From: Sipunculus nudus
Taxonomy: Eukaryota > Annelida > Sipuncula > Golfingiida > Sipunculidae
NCBI GenBank assembly: GCA_026874595.1
Contig: CM049307.1
Span: forward strand, 39,042,862-39,106,861
Reading direction: 5' to 3'
DNA: 64,000 nucleotides
The stretch's first letter is position 1. Each line of letters starts with the position of its first letter. Both the position numbers and the translations under genes were made by a program. The notes beneath the pieces were generated by a model. That model was not told the DNA's origin and ran no database searches. It saw only the letters and a list, made by a program, of their open reading frames with translations. This document shows positions 30,501 through 45,300 of the stretch, piece by piece.

Positions 30501-33500
30501 AGGAGGTGATTATGATATATTTACCAACACCTTTAAATGCAAACATTGCGAACTGGCAATCAAATAAAAGATACGGGCATAATAAAATGTGTCAAATTAT
30601 ATAACTACACGCAGATACATGCATACATATATATATATGATAAATAATTTCAATTAACAGGTTGGTCTTAAAATTCTCTTATTCATATATAACGCATATA
30701 ATGCTAACAAAGTGCTAAGAGATGACGCGGTTCCAAGAGCTTTTCCACAATTAGGTACTCCATAAGTAGCTGAGGATAAACCAGATGCTACAGCAACGTT
30801 TGACAAGGAAGCTGCGGTTTCACAATCAGTTATCCCCGCGGGGCGTTGGCGTAATCCGAGTGGATCAAGACATAAAGTCAGAATCTCGATACAACTAATG
30901 GCGGACTCCTGTCCATGTGTCCGGAGTGAGTCAGACGTCAAGCACATGGACGGCACCACCTGTCCGTATAACACAAGTATGTGCCCCAGTTCGATACAAG
31001 TTTATAACGTAGTGTGCACTTTCATGTCATCGAAAAAATGGCCAAAGGAAGAAACTTTTCCGACATATCCGAAGCAGTGGAGTTGAAATCCTCTGATTTC
31101 ATATCTTCTCGCGCAATAGCAAGTCACAGCATGCATGTTGGTTTTTTTCAACAGTTAGAAAACGATGTGGTAATAATATAGAAACAAGTCACTTTAATAC
31201 ACTCTTGATTGCTGCATTATATAAATACAGCTTCAAAACAAGCAATTAGTCATAAAATATATATTACAAATTGCCTGTCATAGCGAAAAATCTTGACTTA
31301 ATGACCAAACGCCACAGTGCAGTGTCTCAATGTTCATCTCATTGTAATGTCTAAATTTTCTCAATGTTTCCATTAATATTCGGCAATTTCTTTAGAGTTT
31401 ATCATCAAACATGAACCGAAAAGATGTATAATTTTGACTTATGTTTTATCCCGTTAAAGAAATCTCATGTTACCGGTATTATACAACCGACCTGCAGAGA
31501 AAATGCATGGTTTATTATCTTTCGCCAAAAAAAATTATAAATTGAAATCTAATTAAGAAAAAACGGACCTGCCGGTACTAGTGATCATTCATTTATTCAC
31601 TTTAATTTCACACTGACACAAATTACATCCTCACTGTCACTGGTTAAGTTTCTGTATTTATATTTTAGTTAAGATTGAAGTGGGGCATTTTAAAGTCTTT
31701 TGGCGTAAAAAACCATCGACCTAATTTTTCATATTTTTTTTTCTGCCCGGCCTGAGCCTTTATTGTCTAGCATTAATTGTCTAGTAGTTCTTTTCATCCA
31801 AAACAGACTTTGATCATTATGGTAACTGGTAACAGGTTTGCACCTTATATTAATGTTTTAACCTTGACCTTATTTTCAATTTCATAACCGGAAGAGGCTT
31901 CTTGCCTTCCCTGCGCTAATGCTGATCTCTAAGGCCAAAAGAAATTATGGTTCTAAGGCACCTTTTTTTAATCAGGGCGATTTTTAGTACCTTTTTTGTT
32001 GTTTCGATAGAAATGTCATATGATCAGGGAAAAGCATGATAATAACAGATTTTTTTGCTTAACAGGTAAAAGCACTACATAACAAAGGAAATCTTATCAA
32101 AATTGTATTATTTCAACTTCTTGAAAGATGAAAATTAATATAAAAATTTTTGATGCGGGGGGTTTAAAATTGACGGAGGCGGTGCCTGAGAACCATACCT
32201 TATTTTTGCCTAAATACATGTTTTTTTCCTGTTCCTGTCTCAGCTCACAAATAGGAACTTCAGCACCTAAGTAGTACCTAGAAACGTGCAGCTGTAAAAC
32301 GTGTCCTAGATTCTTGCCATGCGTGACAATGTTTAGAATCATGCAGGGAAGCAGTGTTTTTGCACAGAGGTGTGCAACGGAGAGCACCGGTACTTCTGTG
32401 ATAGCGTACCGCTTTATTGTTCTTATTGACTGATGTAAACTGGAAGAAGAAGAGGGCGGAGTTTACTGAGTGCGAAAGAATATGGGTGGTAGGTGTCTGC
32501 TGAGACGCAGAATACGTGTTGGGGTCCGTACTTCGTGCAGATAAAAAGCCACTGAAAGGGGCCGTTTTACCTATTAGGCGGTAAAAGCTGTAACCTAAAG
32601 GAATGATGAACACATCTAGTGCATCATTGATCAAAAGGCATTCAGGGGTGCATTTCCAGGCGTACGACTGCTACAAATTAACTTCCATGTAATTTCACAG
32701 TCACTGGTTGTTTAAAGTGCTGTTTGATGAAAATTACTGAAGTAATATCGCGACGAAGTGGACAAATAGGTATATGCTACATTAAAAGCCTTTATAGTTA
32801 ATATGTTATGGGTGTAAATAATGCCCGGGGGATGTAGATAAATTGGACACAGAGGGGATGAGGGGGACACGTGACTCTTTAACCTATCAACGAGTGAAGT
32901 TAGTTACAGGAGGACGGCTCATTGTAGCACTTAAGTAGATAGAAATATCAGCACTGATGACAGGTCTGGAGCGGGGATTGGCACCCGATGTTAAATATAG
33001 GAGATTTAACATAATGTGCAAGTTCCAGTGCTGCGCTATCAGTCAGACTTGACGACTAGCCAGATTTGTACGATCAGTTAAAATTCCTGCTTTGGGGGTG
33101 CGGTTTGGAAACAGGACCGCTTGGCACTGGCATCAATGGCAGACGAAACACACGCCCGAAGCTAGCCAGACAGGTCCGGGAGAAACCCTGGAGCGGCGCC
33201 ATTTCTTGGATATGCACTGGAGGTCGGGTGTATACTATCGGCATGGACTCGTACCGATCTAGGCACCGCCACTTGGAAGCTCCGTTTCTCGGGTTCCAGA
33301 CGACCAGCAGCTGCAGAGCTTTGTCAAGGAGGGTTTTTGTTATGGTTATTGGCACAACACAATATCGCCAAGGCCCCCGGTTAATAGCGATAATACAAAA
33401 CACATTCCCGCTCCTATAAACATTATAACATTTGCCGGCAGCTTGAGCACGCGTTTCTCAACACCTGATGACGTAACACACGCACAGTCTGAGGTTATAT

Positions 33501-36500
33501 AACATAGGTGCATGTTCGTCATCAACTGTATGTATACGTAAATATACCGCACTAAATTTGCCACAATGTTTGTTCACTATAAAAAATGTACTTTCCCTTC
33601 TTAAAAAGAGCATTATTTTTGTTTTCCTCATCGCAGAGATAAAACATCAATTTGTGTATCATCAGATTTGAAATGTGCTCATCATCTGAGGGAAAACGTG
33701 GTCTTGTTCATTATATTTATGTGCGTCTACGTCTATGCAAGCGAACTTTATATTTATGTTTATTTTAAGATTTTCATTATTAGATATGTTTGAATTTACA
33801 CATGCAAAATATTTATTCATCCCCCTTTAATATATTTATAAAGTACTAGCTGTTTCTTATTTAGAAGCAAACACGCGTATTTCGACGAATATGTATATAT
33901 CATTTCCTTTAAATGTCCAATATAGCTGGCTTATTATCTTTGACATGTAATGTTTTATCTTCATGTAATACACGTTCTTCATGAAATAAACTATATACTT
34001 TTGCCATCGCATTAAAACAGGCAAATAAATATTTTCCATATCAAACACAACGATAACATTCGCCTGTAATTATGGACAATAAATTGCATTATATGATTCC
34101 CCAGCGGTATTTACATGCTTTCATCATCATAAATTGATGTACGTATCAGAATCTGAGCATCTCTCTTCAGTTTAGCTTACTCTCTTTTTGCAAAACATAA
34201 AATATTATAATAAGCATCGTGATGTTTTACTCAACAGGCGTCCCTTACTGCAAATGTTTGTCCCTAAATCATCTCGCGAGGCCCGTGTTTAACTTGGCAG
34301 TTATTTCTTGTTTATCATAGCGGTGCTCGTATATTGTTTTGCTTGTATCATCATACATTTGCGATGAAGTAAACATCTTAAATGACCGTGGTCTTCTTAT
34401 GTTTCACCTCATTTCCTGGCTCGGCATGACAATATGGACTTTGCAAACACATTTTATAAATCAGTTTATTATGGTTAAAACAAAAAAAAAATAAATGAAT
34501 AGTATGGATTGTAGTCAATATTCATCATGATGATCATGATGATTGTATCCTTTATTTGCTCGCCTTCTCCGTATCATTTCCCTAAGATTCTTCCAATATA
34601 ACATCCAGGTGTGACTCGGCACCAAAAGAAAATTAATAACTACCCTTATTCAAACACGTGCTAGCTGACTCGAGGATCTTGTTGGACAACGTAGTCAGAT
34701 TGCTACCTAATGCCCGTAACACATAACTTTGTCAGTTTTAATAAAAACCATGTTTATATCTCGGGAAGAATTTTTATAAAAGTAGTTTATTTCCTAATAT
34801 TAAAATGTTAACGGACAGAGAGACTTTTAATTAATTTGGTTTAATTGGGGGTTTGTTTGACCTCAGCCCATAATGATCCGGTTTATCTTAGATTTTGGGC
34901 AATTTCTGGCATTCTTTGTTTTTAAATTGCAGTTAATATTTCGCTCAGTTCTCATATCTTTATACCGGATCTTAAATATTAACTTCAGATATAATTTGCT
35001 ACAGGTTTAATTTTGAAGTGAAAATAAGTATATGCAATATGTTGAAAGTGTAAACAGATGAGGGAGTTCTAGGGTGTTAATCTTTCCGAGTACGAAGGAC
35101 TACACAGATATAACGCAGGCCTTGATTCCGGAATCGGGGACCATAATAATACCAAATGTGAACACCTAAACAAAAACAGACTCAACAACTAGATATATTT
35201 GGTATATTTGTGCAGAAATGTTAAAAATATCACCGTTTTAAATGTCTTGATCTATATATGGGTATTTATTTTGACGCAAACAAGATGGAATCACCCTAAA
35301 ACACATCACTTTTCTATAACGCGGTCCATATAATTAGAGGCACAGCGGCGCAGAAAGAATGTGCTTCATGCATTATAGAGCAGTCGCTACGTCAGTCACT
35401 ACGTAATTCCATCACTGTGTTCGTCATGTTGTCTAATTTTAGCTGGCACCATTTTGGCCACGACTCACACGTGATCACCACCGACCAGTTAAGTGTGGAG
35501 CGATATTAATTCACAAGATCAATGGCTTCCCTTAAAAATAGCTCCCAGGGATGAAAAGCTGGGTTGCGATGTGGTTAATTCGACTTGTATAGTGCATTTC
35601 TTTAATGGTAGCAAGGAAAGTTGGTATCACAACCGGTGTTACCTGTGACAGTTTCTGTTTTAACACTTGAAGAACAGTCATCATACCAAGTTCCGGTTGT
35701 CACAGCCCTTTTTGAGCCCAAATAAAGTCTTCTGAAGGAGTGGCAAGATTCTCAAATGCCAGCTTGCTTTGTCGCTAAGTGCTCGCGGCAGGTGGCATCA
35801 TACTTCTTATGAGTTCATCATGTTGGCGCCAATTACCATCCAGACTCGGTTTCTGTCACCCCTCTGTCGTCTGCTCTGGTAGCACCTCCTCCCACCTCTG
35901 CGGGGGATCCTTCAGGGAATATCCTCAATGTCACTTGAAACGAACGAGGAGTCCGTCCAGGGTTGAACTAGTGGACTTTTTCCACCTAATGGGGAGCTTA
36001 ATACAATATCTTACGCACGAGAGTTTGTGGTTTAATCAGGTTTGACAATTTAGTGCTGGTGCACTGTGTTAGAATTTTCACATTCCGTTCATAATTTTTG
36101 TTCATATTTTGTATACTTTACAATTGGCGAGAAAATATATAGTTGTGTCAAAACCAGAGACCCCAGCTCAGAAGTTTATTGCTCAAACCACTGCACTGCG
36201 CCCAACTTATATTGATTTTTGTTACTCTCTACATCACAGTGGAAAGTACGTCTTTGCCTCTCGTTTGGTTACCCAAGTAATTTATTACTCTGTCACAATT
36301 GGGTAGACACCATTTTTGTTTAAAAATATCACACCCTGAACTCTGCTGTTTTGAAACTACAAGGTAGAACTGGTATTATCTTAGTTATCAACATTTTCAT
36401 ATTATTACATGTGACACATTATCATTTCGCCCTTTGGATGATTATGGTGTCCATGCAACACTGGGAATCGAACATTGCATGCTTGCGACGGTATTTTGGT

Positions 36501-37698
36501 CTCGGTTACCATGATCTTCCGCCAAGACTGGTCTACCTGTTTCATATCCAGGTTACATATTGTATTTCACTAAACAGGGCAGAAATCTGCTAACAAACTG
36601 GTTAAACATGATGATGAAATTAGTAGACCCCCTGCAAGGTTCAAGATTAGTTATTTCCATAAGTCCAAGTCATATGCCCTATAAGCATAGTCATTAAAGG
36701 AAGATCGTCAGTCTCAGCATTAATATTTCTTTTAATCAAATCTATAAAATTAGTTTTCACGTTTAGTTTACTTTCATATTTTAGAGAAATTTCCGGTCGA
36801 AAGCACACACTAAAATACTCGTGTATAAAAAAAAATACTCATATAAACAAATTACGCTGAAGTTATGATACCAGTATGTATAAACATTACCCTGCCCATA
36901 CCATGCAGTGCACCGGCGGTAGCCGGCCACACGATAGCGATGCCCTTGTATATTACCGGTGCATGTTCTTGAAGACAGACTGATTGACCAAGAACCCAGC
37001 GTGGCAGTAGGTCTAGCCTGGTACCCGGCCTGCCCTTGGAACACCGCTGTCAAGTTACAATAGACTGGGCTCCTACCATCATATATACCCTCAGGAGCTT
37101 CATCGACATGATTTACTTTGTCATTTATAGCCAAGGAAGGAGATAGTACAGCTTTCTGGCTTCCACCACAAATAAAGTTATTGCTGCTTCACGTCTTTTA
37201 GCTGGCGCCTCCTCGAGGGATTGGCGGTTGCGGTAGTTTAGGTACTGCGCATGCGTCGTTTATGATCAGTTACTTTTGATTTACTTTTCTCATTTTGTTG
37301 TCAACTTACATCTCGGTGGCCTCACTTATTTAGGCAAAGTATGACCTATATTTTTCATGTTTAAAATTGCAAAGAAGACAATTGCTATGTGGCACTTTTT
37401 TAAATCGAACATACACCTTAGATATGCGACGATGAGGGCACCAACAACTATATTTTGCAATTTTCATTTTATATTTCAACAGTATTACTGCACCTGACAA
37501 TTGATGTCAACATAAAGTAACCATATTCTTTTGGGTACTCGTTTAATTGTATACGACGATTATTATGACACACATTTCCTTTTGATAAACATGTCATTTT
37601 GAATTACCTATCCTTAGCAACCGAACTCAAAACAAAATGGGTGGTGCCTGACTAAGTACTGAAACAGTGGCAAAACAGATTAAATCATCTTTTTTTGT

Positions 37699-37753
<55 letters not shown>

Positions 37754-40700
37754 GTAATATATATATATGTGGGGGATATATATGTGTTAATAATGACAAT
37801 TTACAAAATTGGGTAAATAGACATATTTATATTCATGAACATTAATAATGTAGTAAATAAAATATATTCAGAACAGGTCAGTGTTTTTTTTGTGCAGTAT
37901 ACTTGTCCTCAGCATTAAATAATTTTAATCAAATAAACAGCCATATAAAAGCTTTTTGACTCACCTTTGCGTTTCCTGGAACTTCCAGAGATTTTGCTTC
38001 ACGCTCTACCTGTACACAACCGTGATTCTGGCCTGTATGCGATCCTACCTGGAAGTCAGTGAAGCATAACGTGCTCCTCATCAGTATCTGTGCCAGTCAA
38101 GCATAACAGTGAAGGAGCGATCCGCATAACAGAGGAGAACATATGCCGTTATTGTACATCTGTGATATACTTCAGATCATTATAGATAACAGTGCGTACC
38201 GGTGTATGCATACTGATGTTCTGTTTATTCTTTACATTCGGGAAAGTTATTTATCAGTATTCTGCAACGTGACCAACAAAAAGTTATATTTTATTTATCT
38301 GAAATGCCATTCGAAGTATACATGCGTAAGCACAGCTAACGGGCTCTTGAATATAAGTAATGCAAAATGTGAACTCGATGCATGTCTGTCAAGAATTCAG
38401 ATTGCACACATATTGCGTAAATGAATCTGGTTCAAGTATTATGTATTTAATCCGTAAGCGACTCTGCTTATGTCATAAATGCATGCTTACTGACCCTAAG
38501 TAGCGAAATACGGAGCATATGGGTATATCCTTACAACATATAACCTGTTTATCTATATATTAGATGTAGGTTTTTTTTTAGCTCAGCTGACTGTAAGTCA
38601 TCTGAGCTATAGCGATCACCCTTTGTCCGTCGTCCGTCCGTCTGTCTGTCTGTCTAGCTCTCCGTCTAACCGTCCGTCGGTTAACCAGGCACAAATTGTA
38701 ACCGCTGGACCTGGAATCTTCTTAATTGACATGCGGGGAGGTCCATGAAATATCTCCTTGGAAACATGAATTTAGGTTTCTGTTACTCATATTCTTCAAG
38801 CGATGGGGCTCCGAAGTACCCCCAGATAAACTAAAAATTTGATACAAAAGCTCAAGTAGCTGAACAATTAATGTACTGTTCACCATGATTCTTTGCATGG
38901 ATATTGATCATGGAGTGTTTCATCAGTTTCTGCAGACTGGTGGCGCCACCTGTATTTTTTACAAATTGTTTTCTACATTTTTTAGACCTTACAAGATGTT
39001 ATCTGTTAACAGGGCACAAATCATAATGACTGGACCTAGAATCTTTTATCCTGACATGCAGAGAGGCCCATGAAAAGTCTCCTTTGAAACCTGAAATTAG
39101 GTCTTTGTCACCCATATTGTCCAAACTATAGGGCTCAGAACTACCCCTTAAAATAATTGAAAATTTGATATTGGGTCCAGAATCTTTTAACTTGACATCC
39201 TGAGAGTTCCTCAAAAGTTCTCCCCAGAAACCTGAAATTGGGCCACAGTGACCTTTATTCTCAGAGTTTTGGGATATGTTTGAGCACCCCAGAAATAATG
39301 CAAAATACACACAAATTGCCAGATTCCTCCTGAAACGCTGGTTGGAATGTCATCAAATTTGTTGTGCTTATGGGTCTTGATGAACTTAAGCTAATATGCA
39401 TGAACAATGATGCCACTTATCTTAATTGGTGACTGTGCAAGGACATATTATCAACATGTCAGTCGGCTGAGCGTCATGCCCCATGGGTCACTTGTTGTTT
39501 TTTGTTTGCTAATGTCAAAGCAAAAAGACAAAGAAAAATATTATCTGAGTATAGACCAAAAACGGTTGGTTATTCAGGTAATTTTTATCATGAATCAATA
39601 CGGGCGGGCGATATTTTTATCTTTTATCACAGGTTTTGGTAAAATACAACATAAATACTAATGGTTAGGGGCCGGACTTGTGACGGCAGGGTTCGCGTCC
39701 CGTTCCCCTTCTGCGCTAAGACTCCTATCCGAAATCTTTACCACAAGGGTGAGCTCTCTCGACCAATACAGGAGTGTATGGGTACCGGTCATGGGCGGCA
39801 AGCAAATGTAGAACAAATAACCTTTTAGCGCCTGTAATGGCTGATTAGGTTGTATGCTCCCTGCTTGGGTTGTATGCTTCCTAGGGAGCCGAGAAAAGCT
39901 GCAGGAATGAACAGGCCAGAAAGACCATGCAGGAAGGGAAAGTGTAAAGACGGATCAGACTATAAACCCGCACCTTTACCTTTTTCTAAACAGGTTAAAA
40001 GGCACAACAAGACAAAAGGGATTTTTGTAGTTTATTTATATAAATTATCATTTTAATTTCTTGAAAGAAATTTCCGAGCGGTTAATTTCTACAGTTAATC
40101 AGAACAACATTTTAATGGGTGTCAAAATTAACGCCCCGTGCTTGAGAAACCGTATTCTTCTTAATTAAAGTTTCTTATGACTAAGTGAGATATTATGAAT
40201 GATGAAAGGTCTAATGTTAAAAGTCAAGACCTATCTTTTAAACGTGTTCAAAGAGTAACAGATGGATGTTTGTAATAACACCAGTTACATTATCGGTATA
40301 GTCCTGTCACCCTGCACGTACATTAGCCAGTCTAAAGTCTCAAAATGGCGGCTTATGTAATGACCCCGATTATTCGAAGAGTATACGCTGTTACGGAACC
40401 TAATATAAACATCACGTATGCGTGATGAACACAAATTTTGTAATGGAGATAAAAAAAATCAGATTCTGTTACACTAGGCAGCGTGAAATGTCTAGGGGAA
40501 TGAATAAAGAAGTCAGTGGTTTTTTGTTAACAAATAATATGATTTATTCTTAAAACAACCCTAACAATAAAATACACTATACCAATACAATTATACTGTA
40601 AAACAGCGGTATAACAACAAATCAATACAATCACACAGTAAAATACACAAAGTGCAGAGTACCTGGATACCACCACCGTCACAACGATAAGTTCTTTAAA

Positions 40701-42251
40701 TGTATAATCTCGGAGAATGAGAGTCCAGTGGAAAGTTCTTGCAACAACCCAGAAAGTAAACTGAAGTCCAAATGCATAAAATCCAGAAGAAAGTCTTTGA
40801 AAATCAATAATTGCCGCATTCGTCGGATAAAGTCCAAGAAACTGACACACGCTTCTGCGTCCGCTGGAATCTGCTCTGCTGCTCTCTCCTGCCTCTCTAA
40901 AACACAGCCCCTTTATTATATACCTTCACACCCCAAGCCGAGAATTTTCCACTTCTCGAACAGTCTATAAGATCTTGCACAACACAGTAAGCACGCATTT
41001 AAGGAATTATCTAGAAAAAAGCGCTGTGTATCTCCACACACCAGGGCCATCACGTGACCTCGGCCAGGCGTGAAAACCCAAGGTTCTCTTGACAACTAGA
41101 GTTCAACCAGTACGGATTAAACATAGAATGTAATACGCGGCCAGACACGAGTGCCACAACAGGAGTTACGCCCGTGTCACAAAATAAATGAGCACCTGTA
41201 ACAACGCCCAATAGTAAATGATAATGTATTATGGATTTTACAGCCTACAAAATCGGCTACAAAATCTATATTTAATGGCTGATTAATTCTAAACAAAAAC
41301 TGGAATATGGCAATCTATGATGAATTCTGAAACTCGCAAATATACAGAAAATTAATTCGAAGTATATTGTATTCTTCATATTGTGTCTCATTTCAATTTA
41401 ATATTTTTTTGTATATTTGTTTTTGTCAGCGTTTTCTTCTTCAGCTTGTCCTGTCGATACAACAGCCACTATGAATATGCCAGAAATACTGCATTTTTTT
41501 TACAGTCAGGTTGTGCTAGAGTTTGCATTTGGAAGGGCAGAAGTCAATGTTCCCCCTTCAGATAATTAATCTTCCCTGGCGAAGGAGCGAAGGGTCGCAG
41601 CAGTCAGACACTCCTTGTTAATTAATGTCCACCAGTGAGTTGAAGTCCCTGGATTCTATATTTGGCGCTGTTATATCGTCAAAATTAATCAAATCATGCC
41701 CCAGGTAACGTAAGGTCTAGTGTTCAACCGGCAGTTCATGTTTAATTCAGATTATTAAAAGATGTTGCTCACGCTGTGCTCCCCTGGATTGATATCATGT
41801 TGCTATATAAGAGTTTTAATGTTGAGTTGTATATTATTATATGATGACGTAAAGCATATGCATATTAACCAATATTTGCTGTGGTATCATGAGGGTCCTG
41901 AATTTTAAATTTTGCATATTATTCCTGAATTAATTTTAATATATAATAATCGTTCAGACCCCCAGGGGAATATGTGAAGCATCTGAACTTTTACCAGAAT
42001 TCTTTATGACAAACCAAGTATATATGTGAACCTGTCATAATGGATTGTGTGGTTACAGCTTCCGAGGGTTCATAATGAACATAATTTACATACGGGCCTG
42101 GTAGCATTTTGCGGAATCTTTTGAACTCTCGGTCCCTGGATACAGTGGCGCTGATTTATCTTTAAGGTTGGGAGATGATTCAGAGTCATAGGTTAGGGCT
42201 GTTTAAATAAACCCACGAATATTGAAATATCCTACTCTCCAGTTAAACTGC

Positions 42252-42321
<70 letters not shown>

Positions 42322-45300
42322 TCTCATGAAAACGTCGACATTTAACCTTGCTAAATTTGTATTGTTTATTTTTAAAGTTGGGAGTTCAAAAATTCGAATG
42401 CAGCTTTTCAGGAACTATCGGTGCATATGTAGATTTGCATACGTGTTATTGTTAAACTTTAGGATGTTACGGGCTTTAAGGGAATAAGTTTATCAGTTTC
42501 TACGAATTTGTTTCATTCTTAAATATTTCTTAAAATGGAGAATTTTAGAGTGTTTAAGCCGTGTACCAATTTCTTCTTAATTCAACGAATTTACAAATAC
42601 ATTATGAACAGGTGTGTGAGCCATGTATAAATAGTGGTAATTCTTTAAGTTGTTGTGAAGATATTAAAATGACCTCGTCTCTCCAGGCCTGAAAAGGTGA
42701 AAAAAAATCGTTAAAAACGTGTACATCAGTATTTCAAAATATCTGGCTTATTTGAATTATTTGTAGAAACCTTTAGACAAATAATGAAAAGGATTTGTCA
42801 GGAATATGTATACACACTTCAAGATAATTATGACAAGTTTTTTTATGAGATGGCCCAAAGGATGTGTACACGGGTCTGTAACATCAAGTCAGGGCAAGTT
42901 ACAGCCCGTGACCCTATACATAGTTCTCTTCATCGGCGCATGTTGTCATGAACTGGTAGAGGACAAAAGCACGGACGTATTTTTTAAAGAAAAGAACTTA
43001 AGGGAGCCATAGCATTTATATTTCACCGATTTCTTCCCAGTGAAAGCAAAGTTACATGAACAGATCTTTATCTATAGCAATCAAATTGCTGCATAAGCTT
43101 TTCATGAGCACTTACACTCATTGCTTAAATCTAAAATCAAACAGAATATGACAGAAACAATCCTTACAAATTTTGGTTATATTCATAAAATACTATCCTT
43201 CTGAAAGTTCTCGAGCAAGACTAGCTCACGCAAAAAGGTGAACCTATAACCTATATACATTATGTCATGTGACTCTGAATGTAGTCAACGGTTGTATAAC
43301 ATAATTTTGTTGGTAAACGTTGTAACACAGAGAGTAAAAACCATGTCAATTTAAAAGAAATAAATAAGTCATAGCCATACTTCAATTTCTTTGAAGTGTA
43401 AATTTGAACAGTGACATTGTTTGAGACCCACACAAAAATACATATTGACTTTTACATGTCACGCAACTCCAAAGAAGACTTCATTCAGCCTGCTTCTTGA
43501 TAATTAAATTTATTTCTTCTTCTTCAGATTTTTTCTTCTTATCTGATTATCTGTGTCATTTTTCCCTCAGGTATGTAAGATAGCACTGGCAGTCAATTGT
43601 AATATAAAATTATAGGTTGACTCAGCCTGTCTGGGAAATTTAAAAAAATTACTAGTATTCCCAAAATAAAATATTTAATTGGGACTATTATTAATCCCGG
43701 TGCAGTCCTCGTTAAAATTATGACAGGCTGACAATCTGAAAAGTCAATTTTCGATAATAATTTTACAGTATTCCCTATTTCTTTTGTATTTTTGTACTGG
43801 TCCAAATTTCCAAAAGCGTATTACATTACAAACGTGAACCACTTGATCTTGGAACTTGTAGGCCACAATGAGCTCCATTTCTGAGAGAATGGCCAGCTTA
43901 TGCTGATTGACAATCGATTACTTGAAATGTCAGTTATCTTTTCTCTCATTGACCTTCCAATTTGGAAACGTGCCTTGAGAAATATGTTTCACTCAATAAT
44001 TAAATACAGAAATGGAAATAAGCAAAATATAGATATGCATAGTAACATAAATATTTGAATCTAAATATAGAAAAAAAAAACATCTTTAAAATATATTCAA
44101 AAGCGGTGAAATAAAGTAGAAAAAATTAAATGGAACTGTAGTATTTACCTCAAAGGTTAATCTAATGAGATGTATCTCTATATAAAAAAGGCACGAATAA
44201 CTGTACCAAAGTACAGATGCCCACCTACTTATTTAACTAATATGGCTGTCTATATATTCATTCTGCATTAGGGATATCACGGTCCTATTGATTATGGCTA
44301 ATCATATATTTATTTTGTGTATTATTCTTAACTGGCATGAACTGGATGAACTTCCTTTCAGAAAAATTCTGTAACTTGTAAAAGCAGTTAATTTTTGTAC
44401 AACCTTTCAAATCCCGCAAATTATTGTAACCTTTAAGGAAGCTTTTTGATTTGGCAAATATATTTATTCAAAACCAACACAGTCCCCCCCCCCCCTTCAT
44501 CGTCACTCCTGCTTTGATATCTATATTTGAAGCTGTTTTGTCGTTTGCATCGATCAATATTATTAAAAGATGTACTTACCTGTACACCTGTCGTTTAGAT
44601 ATTAATATAATTAAAGTGGATTATTATCCTGATTCAGAATTCGTCACATTAGTTAACGGGATCTTTTAATAAGAAATACTCTGATAATCTTATAAAGCTG
44701 TAAAACATTACCTCAGCCTTACAGCGTCCCTGCGATGTTGGCCTATAATCTACCACATGAGTATCCTATTTACGTAAAAAGGATTTACATCAATTTAGAA
44801 CAATGAGACACCTAGATACATACATAGTATTAATTGTCTCCATTGGTTTGTTTTTAAACAAAGCTGGTTTTAGGAACAACAGGTTAACGTATTATTAAAA
44901 CACACATGATCAAAATTCTGACAGTGAAGAGTTGTTTACGGACATACTTAAGAGTGACGTTCAGGAACCTTATGACGGAACTATATATACACTTGAAATT
45001 GACATTTTGGTGGGGAGCAATGTATCCTTAAAACTCACAAATAAACAACCTTAACATATGCTAAGGAAGTATTAAGGGCGAACCTTTATATATTGCAAAC
45101 TTAACCAAGGAGCTGATCCAGCATTTTCCCCGGAATAATGGTAAACTTGAAAAAACTAGAAAATTCTCTGATCATATAGAAACGTACAGATTTATCTTTT
45201 GTCTAAGTTATATTTTTATGTCCGTATTTCTTTATATGAATTGCCAGTCCAGTCACTAACCTCTTTATTTTACAAAGAGGACCGGTCAAGTATATTGACA

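Noticed and set aside
30654-30974. 106-codon minus-strand frame, Ala/Ser-rich
   Set aside because: No recognised domain and no splice context; left as unassigned intron sequence.
39690-39700. Functional tRNA gene at the B-box match
   Set aside because: The A box is weak and no cloverleaf can be drawn by eye; a SINE head is more likely.
21574-41203. The two LTR copies as the two ends of one intact retrotransposon
   Set aside because: Each copy has its own distinct 4-bp target duplication (ATGT and ACGC), so they are separate insertions; no reverse transcriptase frame lies between them.
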